Source: an uncultured Actinomycetes bacterium (GTDB lineage: Bacteria; Actinomycetota; Acidimicrobiia; Acidimicrobiales; SZUA-35). From it: 64,000 bases of DNA. Both the position numbers and the translations under genes were made by a program. The notes below the pieces were generated by a model. It had not been told where the DNA came from and searched no databases. It was given only the letters and a program-made list of their open reading frames with translations. Of this stretch, positions 52,610 to 60,607 are shown piece by piece (the stretch's first letter is position 1; every line of letters starts with the position of its first letter). The stretch lies in contig CADEDH010000005.1 of NCBI GenBank assembly GCA_902826025.1, forward strand, positions 75,607-139,606. Reading direction: 5' to 3'.

Positions 52610-53182
52610 GTGGCGCCCTATGCTGCCGCCATCGATGCGACTGACGCCGAGCTCGTGGCGAGGGCCCAGCAGGGCGACCGCGCCGCCATGGAGACCCTCC
52701 TGGGTCGGCACTATGAGCGCGTCCACACGATCTGCCGGCGTATCGCCGGCAACGAAGCCGACGCCGACGACGCCTGCCAAGAGGCACTCATGGCGATCGT
52801 GCGGGGCCTGGACCGGTTCGACGGCCGCTCGTCGTTCCGTACCTGGAGCTATCGGGTAGCGAGCAACGCATGCCTCGACGAGATGCGCCGGAAGAATCGG
52901 CGCCCCGTGCCGCGCGACATGCTGCCCGAGCGGCCCGACAGCGGGCCCGGCCTCGATGCGGCCGTGGCCGACCGCCTCACCCTCGACGACGCCCTGCCCC
53001 GGCTCAGCGAGGAATTCCGGGTCCCGGTGGTTCTGCGGGACGTCGCCGGCCTCGATTACGCCGAGATCGCCGACACACTCGGGATCCCGCCGGGCACGGT
53101 CCGGTCGCGCATTGCCCGGGGCCGCCGACAGCTGGCCGGAATGCTCGGGAACCAGGTACCCCCCGGCGAGCGTCAGAGCTGA
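52610..53182 (+). CDS. sigM: ECF sigma factor, SigM type
   Basis: A 190-residue sigma factor: region 2 (DAELVARAQQGDRAAMETLLGRHYERVHTICRRIAGNEADADDACQEALMAIVRGLDRFDGRSSFRTWSYRVASNACLDEMRR) and region 4 (LRDVAGLDYAEIADTLGIPPGTVRSRIARGRRQLAGML). Position between the kinase and trxB matches mycobacterial sigM. The gene after it encodes the membrane anti-sigma factor. GTG start 17 nt after the kinase stop; it probably responds to redox or envelope stress. Confidence 0.88.
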   Translation: MAPYAAAIDATDAELVARAQQGDRAAMETLLGRHYERVHTICRRIAGNEADADDACQEALMAIVRGLDRFDGRSSFRTWSYRVASNACLDEMRRKNRRPVPRDMLPERPDSGPGLDAAVADRLTLDDALPRLSEEFRVPVVLRDVAGLDYAEIADTLGIPPGTVRSRIARGRRQLAGMLGNQVPPGERQS

Positions 53183-53186
53183 TGCC

Positions 53187-54251
53187 ATGACCGACCACCA
53201 CGATGATCTCGCATCGGCGTACCTCGACGGGCAGCTGTCGCCCGAGGAGGCGGCGCGGGTGGAGGCCGACCCCGGGCTCCTGGCCGAAGTCGACGCCCTG
53301 GCCGCCGTGGTGGAACGGCTCCAGACCGAGGAGCCTCCGGTCGACGCCGGTACCCGGGAGCGTCATCTGTCGGCGGCCATGGCGGCCTTCGACGAGGCTC
53401 TGGCCCCCACCAACGTGATCGCGCTGGACTCGGCGGCCGGCCGCTCCGCGGCCGGTGACGACCCGACGCGGGTGTATCCCCAGCCCGACGACATGGCTCG
53501 CCGTACGGCCAAGGTCGCATCGGCCACGTCCGGCCCGGCCAGCGTCCGCCGCCTCGATGACCGGCGGCGCCAGGGCCTCCCGAGCTGGCTCAGCGCCGCC
53601 GCCGCCCTGCTCGTGATCGGCGGGGGGATCGGCTGGTTCCTGAGCCGCCAGGATCAGGGCGACGACTCCGCCGCCGTGTCGCTCGACGCCACCACCTCGG
53701 CCGAAGGCTCCGGGGCTGTAGCCGACGACGCCGCGTTCGAGTCCACAGCGGAGGGGTCACCGCCGACGTCCGCCGCCGCTCTCGGCGCCGACGACAGGGC
53801 GGCGGGCAACGCCGCGGCCCCCGCCGGCGGGAATGCAGCGTCTGAAGCCCAGCCGGTGATCCCCTCCCCCGACGGCACCGAGGTGCAGGCCTCCGCCCCT
53901 CCCAGCACCGCTTCCCCGTCGACCACCACCTCCCGGGCCATCACGTCGGCGGCCCCGTCGTCCACCACGCCGCAGTCCACTGTCACCACCCAGTTGGGGG
54001 CGTTGGCGTTCGGCTCGGTGCCGGCCGGCAGCGAGGTCCAGTCCCGCCTTACGGCCAGCGGTGCTTCACCCCAGCCGGCCGGCGGCTCCGCCTGTGGCGA
54101 CGCCGTGGCGGCCCCGGCCGGCACCACCCTCACCGGGTACGTGCCGATCACCGTCAACGGTGTGGCGGGCGAGGCCCTGTTCTACCGGTCGGGCCCGGGC
54201 GCCATCACCGTGCTGGTTGTCCGCACGTCGTCGTGCCTGGCGTTCTCCTGA
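53187..54251 (+). CDS. Membrane anti-sigma factor paired with the SigM-type sigma
   Basis: A 354-residue single-pass membrane protein. The N-terminus HDDLASAYLDGQLSPEEAARVEADPGLLAEVDALAAVVERL is a zinc-less anti-sigma domain; the helix WLSAAAALLVIGGGIGWFL lies at about 133-152. The outer part is Ser/Thr/Ala-rich, then a folded end with two cysteines (GGSACGDAVAAPAGTTLTG ... VVRTSSCLAFS) that could form a disulphide. It starts 4 nt after the sigma stop. It should hold SigM until a signal releases it; the outer cysteine pair is a possible redox sensor next to thioredoxin genes. Confidence 0.82.
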   Translation: MTDHHDDLASAYLDGQLSPEEAARVEADPGLLAEVDALAAVVERLQTEEPPVDAGTRERHLSAAMAAFDEALAPTNVIALDSAAGRSAAGDDPTRVYPQPDDMARRTAKVASATSGPASVRRLDDRRRQGLPSWLSAAAALLVIGGGIGWFLSRQDQGDDSAAVSLDATTSAEGSGAVADDAAFESTAEGSPPTSAAALGADDRAAGNAAAPAGGNAASEAQPVIPSPDGTEVQASAPPSTASPSTTTSRAITSAAPSSTTPQSTVTTQLGALAFGSVPAGSEVQSRLTASGASPQPAGGSACGDAVAAPAGTTLTGYVPITVNGVAGEALFYRSGPGAITVLVVRTSSCLAFS

Positions 54252-54271
54252 TCAGGGCTTAGGATCAGTGC

Positions 54272-54631
54272 ATGGCCGACCCTGAACCGAGGCTGAGGCG
54301 GATCCCGGTGAGCGATCCCCGTTCCGACGATTGGCCGGCCCGAGCGGCGGGTGCCATCGAGCGGTACGTGGGATCGGTTCGGGACAAGACCACGGGGCCG
54401 GTCATCAGCCTGTCCCGCTATGTCGTCTACCTGAGCACCATGGCCCTGATCGGATTGGTGGCGGGCGTTTTGGCCCTGATCCTCCTGGTCCGGCTCCTGG
54501 TGGCGCTGACCGGCTACGTCCCGGGCGTGGACGACGGCGAGTCGTGGCTGGCCTACCTCCTGCTGGGCGGAATCTTCCTGCTCTTCGGGTTGTTCCTGTG
54601 GCGCAAGAAAGAAGGAGGACAACGTGCCTGA
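54272..54631 (+). CDS. Small membrane protein of the sigM-trxB operon
   Basis: A 119-residue protein with a charged N-terminus (about 45 residues) and two transmembrane helices (YVVYLSTMALIGLVAGVLALILLVRLLVAL and WLAYLLLGGIFLLFGLFLW) ending in a basic WRKKEGGQRA. It resembles holin/phage-shock-like DUF families only in shape. It overlaps the trxB start by 8 nt. Function unknown. Confidence 0.7.
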   Translation: MADPEPRLRRIPVSDPRSDDWPARAAGAIERYVGSVRDKTTGPVISLSRYVVYLSTMALIGLVAGVLALILLVRLLVALTGYVPGVDDGESWLAYLLLGGIFLLFGLFLWRKKEGGQRA

Positions 54632-55589
54632 GACGCACGACGTCGTGATCATCGGCAGCGGCCCGGCCGGGCTGACTGCCGCCATCTACACCGCCCGGGC
54701 TGCCCTTTCGCCGTTGGTGCTGGAGGGCGAGCCGTCGTCCACCAGCGATCAGCCCGGTGGCCAGCTGATGCTCACCACCGAGGTGGAGAACTTTCCCGGC
54801 TTCCCCGAAGGGGTGATGGGTCCGGCCCTGATGAGCGACTTCCGGACGCAGGCCGTGCGCTTCGGCGCCCGCCTGGAGACGGTCAAGGCCAGCCGGGTGG
54901 ATCTGTCCGAGCGGCCGTTCAGGGTCTGGGTCGGCGATCCCGAGGCGGCCGAGCCCACCTACCTGGCCCAGTCGCTGATCGTGGCCACCGGGGCCAAGGC
55001 CCTGATGCTGGATCTGCCCAACGAGCAGCGCCTGATCGGGCACGGCGTGTCCACCTGCGCCACGTGCGACGGGTTCTTCTTCCGGGAGCAGGACATTGCA
55101 GTGGTGGGTGGCGGAGATTCGGCTCTGGAGGAGGCGAACTTCCTCACCCGTTTCGCCCGGTCGGTCACGATCATCCACCGGCGCGATGAGCTCCGAGCCT
55201 CCAAGATCATGCAGGACCGGGCGTTCGCCAATCCCAAGATCAACTTCCTGTGGAACTCCCAGGTCCTCGACATCGTGGGCGATGAGAAGGTGGAGAAGGT
55301 CGTGGTGCTCAACACCAAGACCGACGAGAAGTCCGAGATCGCGCTGAGCGGGGTGTTCGTGGCCATCGGCCACCGTCCCAACACCGATCTGTTCGAGGGC
55401 CAGCTCGACATGAAGGACAACGGCTATCTCGTCACCCAGGCCCCGAGCAGCCGCACCAGTGTGGAGGGCGTGTTCGCCTGCGGAGACGTGCAGGACGACG
55501 TCTACCGCCAGGCCATCACCTCGGCCGGGTCGGGTTGCACGGCGGCCCTCGACGCCGAGCGTTGGCTGGAGGCCCAGGGCGGGCATTGA
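54624..55589 (+). CDS. trxB: Thioredoxin reductase
   Basis: A 321-residue flavoprotein that passes electrons from NADPH to thioredoxin. FAD site VVIIGSGPAGLTAAIYTARA, redox-active CATC in GHGVSTCATCDGFFFR, NADPH site VVGGGDSALEEANFL, and the final VEGVFACGDVQD. Standard length. GTG start inside the preceding gene. The trxA gene follows after 93 bp. Confidence 0.96.
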   Translation: MPETHDVVIIGSGPAGLTAAIYTARAALSPLVLEGEPSSTSDQPGGQLMLTTEVENFPGFPEGVMGPALMSDFRTQAVRFGARLETVKASRVDLSERPFRVWVGDPEAAEPTYLAQSLIVATGAKALMLDLPNEQRLIGHGVSTCATCDGFFFREQDIAVVGGGDSALEEANFLTRFARSVTIIHRRDELRASKIMQDRAFANPKINFLWNSQVLDIVGDEKVEKVVVLNTKTDEKSEIALSGVFVAIGHRPNTDLFEGQLDMKDNGYLVTQAPSSRTSVEGVFACGDVQDDVYRQAITSAGSGCTAALDAERWLEAQGGH

Positions 55590-55682
55590 GCCCCGTCCGG
55601 CTCGCGCCGGCCGCACTCGGGGAATGCCGAGGGGGCCGGTCGGGTTGGCAGAACGAAGCACCAATCCAGGAAGGCATTGCCG

Positions 55683-56003
55683 ATGTCCGAGAAGATCACA
55701 AATCTCACCGAAGCCACGTTCGACGAGGTGGTGAACAGCTCGGCTGAGCCGGTCATCGTCGACTTCTGGGCTGAATGGTGCGGGCCGTGCAAGATGGTCG
55801 CCCCCATCCTCAACGAGATCGCCGAGGAGCAGGAGGGCAAGATCAAGGTCACGAAGCTGAACGTCGACGAGAGCCCGGCCGTGGCTCAGCGCTTCGGCGT
55901 GATGAGCATCCCCACGATGATCGTGTTCCGCGACGGCGAGATCGATCGTCGCATAGTCGGGGCCAAGGGCAAGGCCCAGCTGATGGCCGAGCTCGGCCTC
56001 TGA
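55683..56003 (+). CDS. trxA: Thioredoxin
   Basis: A 106-residue thioredoxin: MSEKITNLTEATFDEVVNSSAEPVIVDFWAEWCGPCKMVAPIL with the WCGPC site, cis-proline in GVMSIPTMIVFRDGE. Reduced by TrxB. ATG at 55683 has a CAGGAAGG ribosome site about 9 nt upstream; an in-frame ATG two codons earlier is less well placed. Mycobacterial cwlM, which usually follows, is absent. Confidence 0.96.
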   Translation: MSEKITNLTEATFDEVVNSSAEPVIVDFWAEWCGPCKMVAPILNEIAEEQEGKIKVTKLNVDESPAVAQRFGVMSIPTMIVFRDGEIDRRIVGAKGKAQLMAELGL

Positions 56004-56055
56004 TCCATCGGTCGCTGGCCCGCCAGGGCCGACGATTTCGTCTCCGGAGCCCCTG

Positions 56056-56076
56056 ATCCCCCCCTAGGAGAGGGGG
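56056..56076 (+). terminator. Hairpin after trxA
   Basis: A CCCCCC run and an AGAGGGGG run pair around CTAGG, between the stop of trxA and the stop of the convergent gene at 56113. No clear T-run. Confidence 0.4.
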
Positions 56077-56112
56077 CTCCGCCGCGTTCCGGCTGGGGGC
56101 GCCTGTCGGCGG

Positions 56113-57234
56113 TCAGGAGCCGGGCAGCGTGCCGGGGGTGAGCAGCTCGAGGGCGAGGATGACGGCAACGGTCTCCGACCGGTTCCAGCCTCGGGCTTCG
56201 CCCAGTTGCGTGATCTGCTCGAACTCGGAATCCGAGATCGACAGACGGAGCCGGGTACGGCCCCGGGCCATCATGCGGCCGCCGTAGCCGGCGTAGATGG
56301 CCTCCGAATGGCGGCGATAGCCGGCCATGACCACGTCGGCCGGGTTGATGCCCGTGCGGTCGAGGGCTTCGGCCAGCACGGTGGGGACGGTCAGTTCCCG
56401 CCGCTTGCGGTTGGCGCCCGGTGACGAGAGCGGGCCGGCGGGAGCGCCGGCGCCCACTGGTGTGGCCGGGGCCAGCGCCAGGCCCGGGGGTAGGACGGTG
56501 GTCGCCGGGGCATGGGATGCGGCCGCGGCTGGCGGAGGGGCGAGGGGGGGCGCGGTGGCCCACGTCGCGTCGGTGACAGGAGCCGCGGCGAGCACGGACG
56601 TTTGGTCGTCCCGCTGCCGGGCCGGTTCGCCGGGCGCCTCCGCGTATCCGGCTGGTGTCGGCGGGGCCGTGGGCGCGGCGGATTGCGGCGCCTCGGTCAT
56701 CGGCGGGCCGGGGGCCAGCGGGGGTGGGGCGGCACTCGACTCGGCGGCGGGCGTCGGCGGCGCCGGAGGAGCCGGCGCGACCAGGGTGGCGACGGGCGGT
56801 GCGGCCGCCGGCGGCGGCATCACCAGCGCCCGGGGCTCCGCCGGCGGTACGGCCCCGGGAGGAGGGCCGGGTAACACCGTCGTGGTTGCCGGCAAATCCG
56901 CCGGTGCCGGGATCGGGATCGGGATCGGGATCGGGATCGGGGCGGTGAGATCGATCACCGTCTCGGGTGCTGCGGCGGCGTCCGACGAGTCGCTGGCGGG
57001 AGACTCGTCCTCGATCGACTCGATCTCGGTCGCGTCGATCTCCTCGGGCTCCGCCGGACGGGGCTCGTCGGCCAGGGGCGCCCGCACCGGGCGGGGCTCC
57101 GGGCGGGGCGTCGGCACCGGTGGCGGTGGGGGAGTGGGGAGGCCGAGACGGTTGCGCCCGTTGGAGCCCTTGAAGGCCTTGGGGTCGGCGATCGAATTCA
57201 GGCCTCGGGCCTTGCCCAGCGTCCGGTCGCTCAT
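56113..57234 (-). CDS. Pro-rich protein with C-terminal ribbon-helix-helix motif, partner of a ParA-like ATPase
   Basis: A 373-residue protein in three parts: a basic, charged start (MSDRTLGKARGLNSIADPKAFKG), an approximately 230-residue Pro/Ala-rich linker with five Ile-Pro units, and a C-terminal domain. The last 45 residues (RTRLRLSISDSEFEQITQL then EARGWNRSETVAVILALELL) read as a ribbon-helix-helix: beta strand, helix, turn, helix. Such folds bind centromere DNA in ParA-based plasmid partition (ParG/Omega type). It overlaps the upstream ParA-like gene by 4 nt. A centromere-binding role is an inference. Confidence 0.65.
   Translation of the reverse strand: MSDRTLGKARGLNSIADPKAFKGSNGRNRLGLPTPPPPPVPTPRPEPRPVRAPLADEPRPAEPEEIDATEIESIEDESPASDSSDAAAAPETVIDLTAPIPIPIPIPIPAPADLPATTTVLPGPPPGAVPPAEPRALVMPPPAAAPPVATLVAPAPPAPPTPAAESSAAPPPLAPGPPMTEAPQSAAPTAPPTPAGYAEAPGEPARQRDDQTSVLAAAPVTDATWATAPPLAPPPAAAASHAPATTVLPPGLALAPATPVGAGAPAGPLSSPGANRKRRELTVPTVLAEALDRTGINPADVVMAGYRRHSEAIYAGYGGRMMARGRTRLRLSISDSEFEQITQLGEARGWNRSETVAVILALELLTPGTLPGS
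56909..56938. repeat. Five tandem GGGATC hexamers
   Basis: GGGATC is repeated five times. On the coding strand it gives an Ile-Pro run in the linker of the RHH protein. A likely slippage hot spot. Confidence 0.95.
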
Positions 57235-58118
57235 CGGCCGGCCTCCGCTGCCTCGGCCTCGGCGAGGAGCCGCTCAGCCAGCGCTATCCGATCGTCGACC
57301 TCGTCGGCCAACTCGTAGAACTCGCGGGCGAGGTCTGCCAGGTTGGCCGGGATCTTGATCCGGGAGCTGATCTGGTCCGACACCGAGACGGTGGACGCCC
57401 ATTCCGCGTACTCGTGGAGGAAGAGACCAGCCCGCCGGCTGTCGTCGTAGGCGGCCCCCGCCTCGCGGATGATCGTCTGGAACGGGTCGGCCACCCCGGC
57501 CAACACGTCGGCCACCTCGGCCCGGGTCTCCACCCGCTTCCGGGGGGCCGACGCCAGGATCTTCATCATCACCACACCCAGGAGCACGATGTCGGACTCC
57601 AGGGTCTCGAGTTCCTCGGCCAGCACCCGCAAGCCGTCGATATTGTCCACCCCGGAGCTCGTGGGGACGACCAGATACTTGCCGGTCTGCATGGCCAGGT
57701 CGGCGAGACGAGATGAGCCCGAGGGCGGAAGGTCGAAGACGATGCGGTCGAAGCGACCCGAAGCCATCAGCTTCTCGAAGGGGTAGGCGAAGACGTCGAT
57801 GCCGTTGTCGATCGTCACAAGGTGGTGGGACAGCGTCTTCGTGTGCCGGCCGGCCACCACGACCTCGAGGTTCTCCCGGGCCGGCACGGTCACCAGGTCG
57901 TCGCCGTACATGACGGCATCCATCAGGTGACGGCCGTCGCCGTGCGCACGGGGATCGAGGCCCACCACCTTGGTGGCCGATGCCTGGACGTCGAGGTCGG
58001 CCAGCAGGATCCTCTTGCCCTCACTCGACCAGATTCCCGACAACTGCGTGGCCAGGGTGGTCTTGCAGCTCCCGCCCTTGCCGATGCCGATCACGATCGA
58101 ACTCGGAATAGTCCGCAC
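57231..58118 (-). CDS. ParA-like ATPase, second copy near the chromosomal parAB
   Basis: A 295-residue MinD/ParA-type ATPase. The deviant Walker A is GKGGSCKTTLA with both lysines; then LLADLDVQASAT (A') and FDRIVFDLPPSGSSRLADLAM (B). No N-terminal helix-turn-helix is present, so it is of the short ParA type. It is clearly different from the Soj-type ParA at 60608. The C-terminal 60 residues are helical and charged. A GTG start follows a GAGGAGAGG ribosome site. It is cotranscribed with the RHH protein downstream and is preceded by the gene-free kilobase 58119-59162. Confidence 0.85.
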   Translation of the reverse strand: MRTIPSSIVIGIGKGGSCKTTLATQLSGIWSSEGKRILLADLDVQASATKVVGLDPRAHGDGRHLMDAVMYGDDLVTVPARENLEVVVAGRHTKTLSHHLVTIDNGIDVFAYPFEKLMASGRFDRIVFDLPPSGSSRLADLAMQTGKYLVVPTSSGVDNIDGLRVLAEELETLESDIVLLGVVMMKILASAPRKRVETRAEVADVLAGVADPFQTIIREAGAAYDDSRRAGLFLHEYAEWASTVSVSDQISSRIKIPANLADLAREFYELADEVDDRIALAERLLAEAEAAEAGR

Positions 58119-58314
58119 GTCACCCTCTCCTCATCCCACAACGCGATCGCGCCCCAGCTGCGTACCCCGGCGGGAACCGATCGCCCCCCGATCGTACCCG
58201 GGCCGGGTAGCGAAGGTGGTCGGTTGGGTGAGGAACTGGCTGACCTGGTGAATTGGGGGTGCCAGCGTGATGCATCTGGGTCGGGACACCACATTTTCGG
58301 GCGTGAGCCGTGGA

Positions 58315-58345
58315 CTTGGGGGTAGTGGGCGGGCCGGCTAGGGTA
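58315..58345 (+). promoter_or_regulatory. Possible promoter into the gene-free region
   Basis: TTGGGG and TAGGGT are 17 bp apart, reading right. No coding gene follows, so a product would be untranslated RNA. Confidence 0.3.
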
Positions 58346-58380
58346 GGAATGGGTATAACCCGGGGCGGGGTGCGGCCTCC

Positions 58381-58413
58381 GCTCGTCCGGCGCTTGGCGC
58401 GAACCGGACGAGC
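58381..58413 (+). other. Perfect 10-bp inverted repeat
   Basis: GCTCGTCCGG (58381-58390) and CCGGACGAGC (58404-58413) flank 13 nt. It follows the possible promoter by about 35 nt and could be an RNA hairpin or a protein-binding site. Confidence 0.5.
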
Positions 58414-59162
58414 TGGCCCGCAGCGAAAGGCACACTCGCATCCCCGGAACACACCCGAGCCCACCCCCAGCCCGCGAGCTAGGCCACACTCCTACCCCGA
58501 GCCCACCTGTTCGTACCGACCAGTGCTGCCTCACCACCCTGCGAGCACCCGTCTCGCCCCCCTATCAACCCATCTGATCCCCCGTCTTCCCGCCCAGCAC
58601 CCACTCGCCGCCGGGACACGCCCAAACCAGACCGCTCGGGACCTGCGGCCGCCACACCACACCTGACGAACCCTCGAGTCGCCGTCAACGGCGCTGAAGG
58701 CACGATCTCGCCCGCCACGCCGGCCCGGCACTGGACTGCCCCACCGGCGCCCCGCCAGGGCCCCTCAGCGTGCCCCTCACGCCGCACAGACGAATCGCGC
58801 GGGGCAGGTCCACTCCACTCCACCACAGCGGCCTCAGCGACTCCTGGGCCCCCCACCGACCTTCGGCCAGCAGGGGACCGCCATCACTACCCTTCCTCCC
58901 AGCTCCGCCGCTCCTCGCCCCTACTGAACCCGACCCGACCCGCAGAGCCCACATACACACCCAGCCTCACCCGCCGAGGACCCGCACCCGCCTCACCGAA
59001 CCCGCAGTTCACCGCCGCTGGGCGACACTTCCAACCCGACGCCCACCCTTTCATACCCATTCCCTACCCCGCGACACCCCGTCGCCGTCACCAGGTCCCC
59101 CGCCCCTGCCCGATCAGCACTCGAGCTGGTTCTTGGCGTCACCCCACTCAAGCAGACACGCC

Positions 59163-59498
59163 TCAACCCCCGATTCCGTACCGCTCCTTCATCGCTGCGT
59201 ACCGAGCGTGCACGTGCTCGTCCAACTCAGGCCGCAGGAAGCGGTCGAGCGCTGGGACGAGCTCCTCCCGCAGCGCCCGCCCCCTGACCATCCACTGGAA
59301 GTACCGACGACCGCTGTGGTCGTATGGCCCATACAGCTTCCCGCACGGCAGCCTGCTCTCCAGCCAGCGGAAGATCTTCTCGTGCCGGACGTGCATTCTC
59401 AGCGTCACCTGCGGCTGCCGCCCATCTCCGCCGAAGTGACCCTCCCCCACGAGAAGACCGACCAGGAACCCCCACTCGAAGTCCGTCAGTTCTGGCAC
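59163..59498 (-). CDS. Small single-motif LAGLIDADG-type protein
   Basis: A 111-residue protein whose first third matches a LAGLIDADG block (LTDFEWGFLVGLLVGEGHFGGDG), followed by VTLRMHVRHEKIFRWLESRLPCGKLYGPYDHSGRRYFQWMVRG, the usual beta-sheet part. With one motif it would act as a homodimer; the acidic residue is Glu (GEGHF). I start at GTG 59498 because GGAGGAG lies 6 nt before it; the frame also has an ATG at 59546 that overlaps a parS-like site. It may be a free homing endonuclease or a domesticated DNA-binding protein; adjacent to parB. Confidence 0.72.
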   Translation of the reverse strand: MPELTDFEWGFLVGLLVGEGHFGGDGRQPQVTLRMHVRHEKIFRWLESRLPCGKLYGPYDHSGRRYFQWMVRGRALREELVPALDRFLRPELDEHVHARYAAMKERYGIGG

Positions 59499-59516
59499 CA
59501 AGCTCTCCTCCGAAGT

Positions 59517-59545
59517 TGTTTCACCGTAAGGTACCACGTGAAACA
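59517..59545. promoter_or_regulatory. parS-like site beside parB
   Basis: TGTTTCAC (59517-59524) and GTGAAACA (59538-59545) are the two exact halves of the parS consensus TGTTTCACGTGAAACA, spread apart by 13 bp. The 16-mer 59530-59545 (ending CACGTGAAACA) also matches parS at 13 of 16 positions. It lies upstream of the LAGLIDADG gene and about 120 bp beyond the parB stop. ParB would be the expected binder. Confidence 0.55.
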
Positions 59546-59597
59546 TCTTGGGCCGGCTGTCCCCTAAGCAGGGCCTAAACCCTCAATCCGGGGTGGA

Positions 59598-59628
59598 TTC
59601 CCACAAGGCTGTCCACAAGCTGTGGGAA
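59598..59628. other. Inverted repeat downstream of parB with DnaA-box-like sequence
   Basis: TTCCCACA and TGTGGGAA flank CTGTCCACA, a 7-of-9 match to the DnaA box. The repeat may end parB transcription (minus strand) or bind DnaA. Confidence 0.35.
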
Positions 59629-59665
59629 CTTCTGCCCCGTCTCCGGGCGTACGGCCGGGGACTCG

Positions 59666-60595
59666 CTAGCCGCCGCTGGCCTCGTCCGAGCCACCCAACA
59701 GAGCCTGATACACCCGCTCCAGGTCGTCCAGGTCGGCGAACTCGATCACAACCCGGCCCCGACCCCCCGCCAACGTCACATCCACCCGCGTGTCGAGCCG
59801 CTCGGCCAAGAGCCGCTCGATCTCCAGCGCCGAGGCCGACTTCTCGTTCGCGCCGCCCCGCCGGGTCCGGTCCCGCTGATGATCGCCAGCGGCCCGAGCC
59901 AGAGCTCTCACCGCCTCCTCAACCTGACGCACCGACAACTCTTCAGCCACCACCCGCTCGGCCAATTCCAGCTGGCTGCGGGCCTCAGGCAAGGCCAGCA
60001 GAGCCCTGGCGTGGCCTGCGCCCAGCGCTCCCGACCGGACCAGGCGTTGAACCACGGGCGGCAACTGCAGCAGGCGAAGGGTATTCGACACCGCCGGCCT
60101 CGTCTTGCCCACGCGCCGCGCTACCTCCTCCTGGCTCAGCCCGAACTCGTCGAGCAGTTGCCGGTAGGCTGCCGCCTCCTCCAGAGCGTTGAGATCGGCC
60201 CGGTGGAGGTTCTCCACCACCGCCTCCTCCAGCGCCTGGCGGTCGCTCACATCACGCACCAGCGCTGGAACGTGGGTCAGCCCAGCCCGCTGAGCAGCGC
60301 GCCAACGCCGCTCGCCTGCCACCAGCTCGTACCTCCCGACGTCGATCCGACGAACGAGAATCGGCTGGAGCACGCCCACCTCCGCTACCGACGCCGCCAG
60401 CTCGTCGAGCTCGCCCTCGTCGAAATCCACCCTGGGCTGATAGGTGTTGGGCCGGATCGAGGTGACCGGCAACCTCAACAGGTCGATGCCATCACGACTC
60501 GATATATCTGACTCCTCAGCCCTGTCCTCACCGCTCGTCGCCGGATGGCGCGCGGCCGATCCCAGGCCGAGTAGATCGTCGAGACTGTCGCCCAT
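59666..60595 (-). CDS. parB: Chromosome partitioning protein ParB
   Basis: A 309-residue ParB. The CTPase domain starts at LLRLPVTSIRPNTYQPR and has YELVAGERRWRAAQRAG and EEAVVENLHRADLNALEEA; the helix-turn-helix is LSQEEVARRVGKTRPAVSNTLRLLQLP; the C-terminal dimer domain ends near VVIEFADLDDLERVYQALLG. It loads on parS as a CTP clamp and organises the origin. 12 bp after the parA stop. Confidence 0.96.
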   Translation of the reverse strand: MGDSLDDLLGLGSAARHPATSGEDRAEESDISSRDGIDLLRLPVTSIRPNTYQPRVDFDEGELDELAASVAEVGVLQPILVRRIDVGRYELVAGERRWRAAQRAGLTHVPALVRDVSDRQALEEAVVENLHRADLNALEEAAAYRQLLDEFGLSQEEVARRVGKTRPAVSNTLRLLQLPPVVQRLVRSGALGAGHARALLALPEARSQLELAERVVAEELSVRQVEEAVRALARAAGDHQRDRTRRGGANEKSASALEIERLLAERLDTRVDVTLAGGRGRVVIEFADLDDLERVYQALLGGSDEASGG

Positions 60596-60607
60596 GAGCG
60601 CCGGCCC

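Larger units (their letters stand above)
58119..59162. other. Gene-free region of about 1 kb with strand asymmetry
   Basis: No ORF here has a domain, a ribosome site and codon use typical of the window. From about 58430 the plus strand is strongly C-rich and G-poor (for example 29 C and 11 G in 58921-58980), unlike intergenic DNA elsewhere. The left end has a possible rightward promoter at 58315-58345 and a perfect inverted repeat at 58381-58413. It may hold an untranslated RNA, a centromere for the ParA/RHH pair, or a decayed gene (cwlM usually lies near here). Confidence 0.5.

Noticed and set aside
59499-59546. ATG at 59546 as start of the LAGLIDADG gene
   Set aside because: No ribosome site there and it lies in the parS-like site; GTG at 59498 has GGAGGAG at ideal spacing and fits the domain start.
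58770-59567. 265-codon Pro/His/Ser-rich frame in the gene-free region
   Set aside because: It runs antisense through the LAGLIDADG gene, has no ribosome site and no family features; the composition follows from C-rich DNA.
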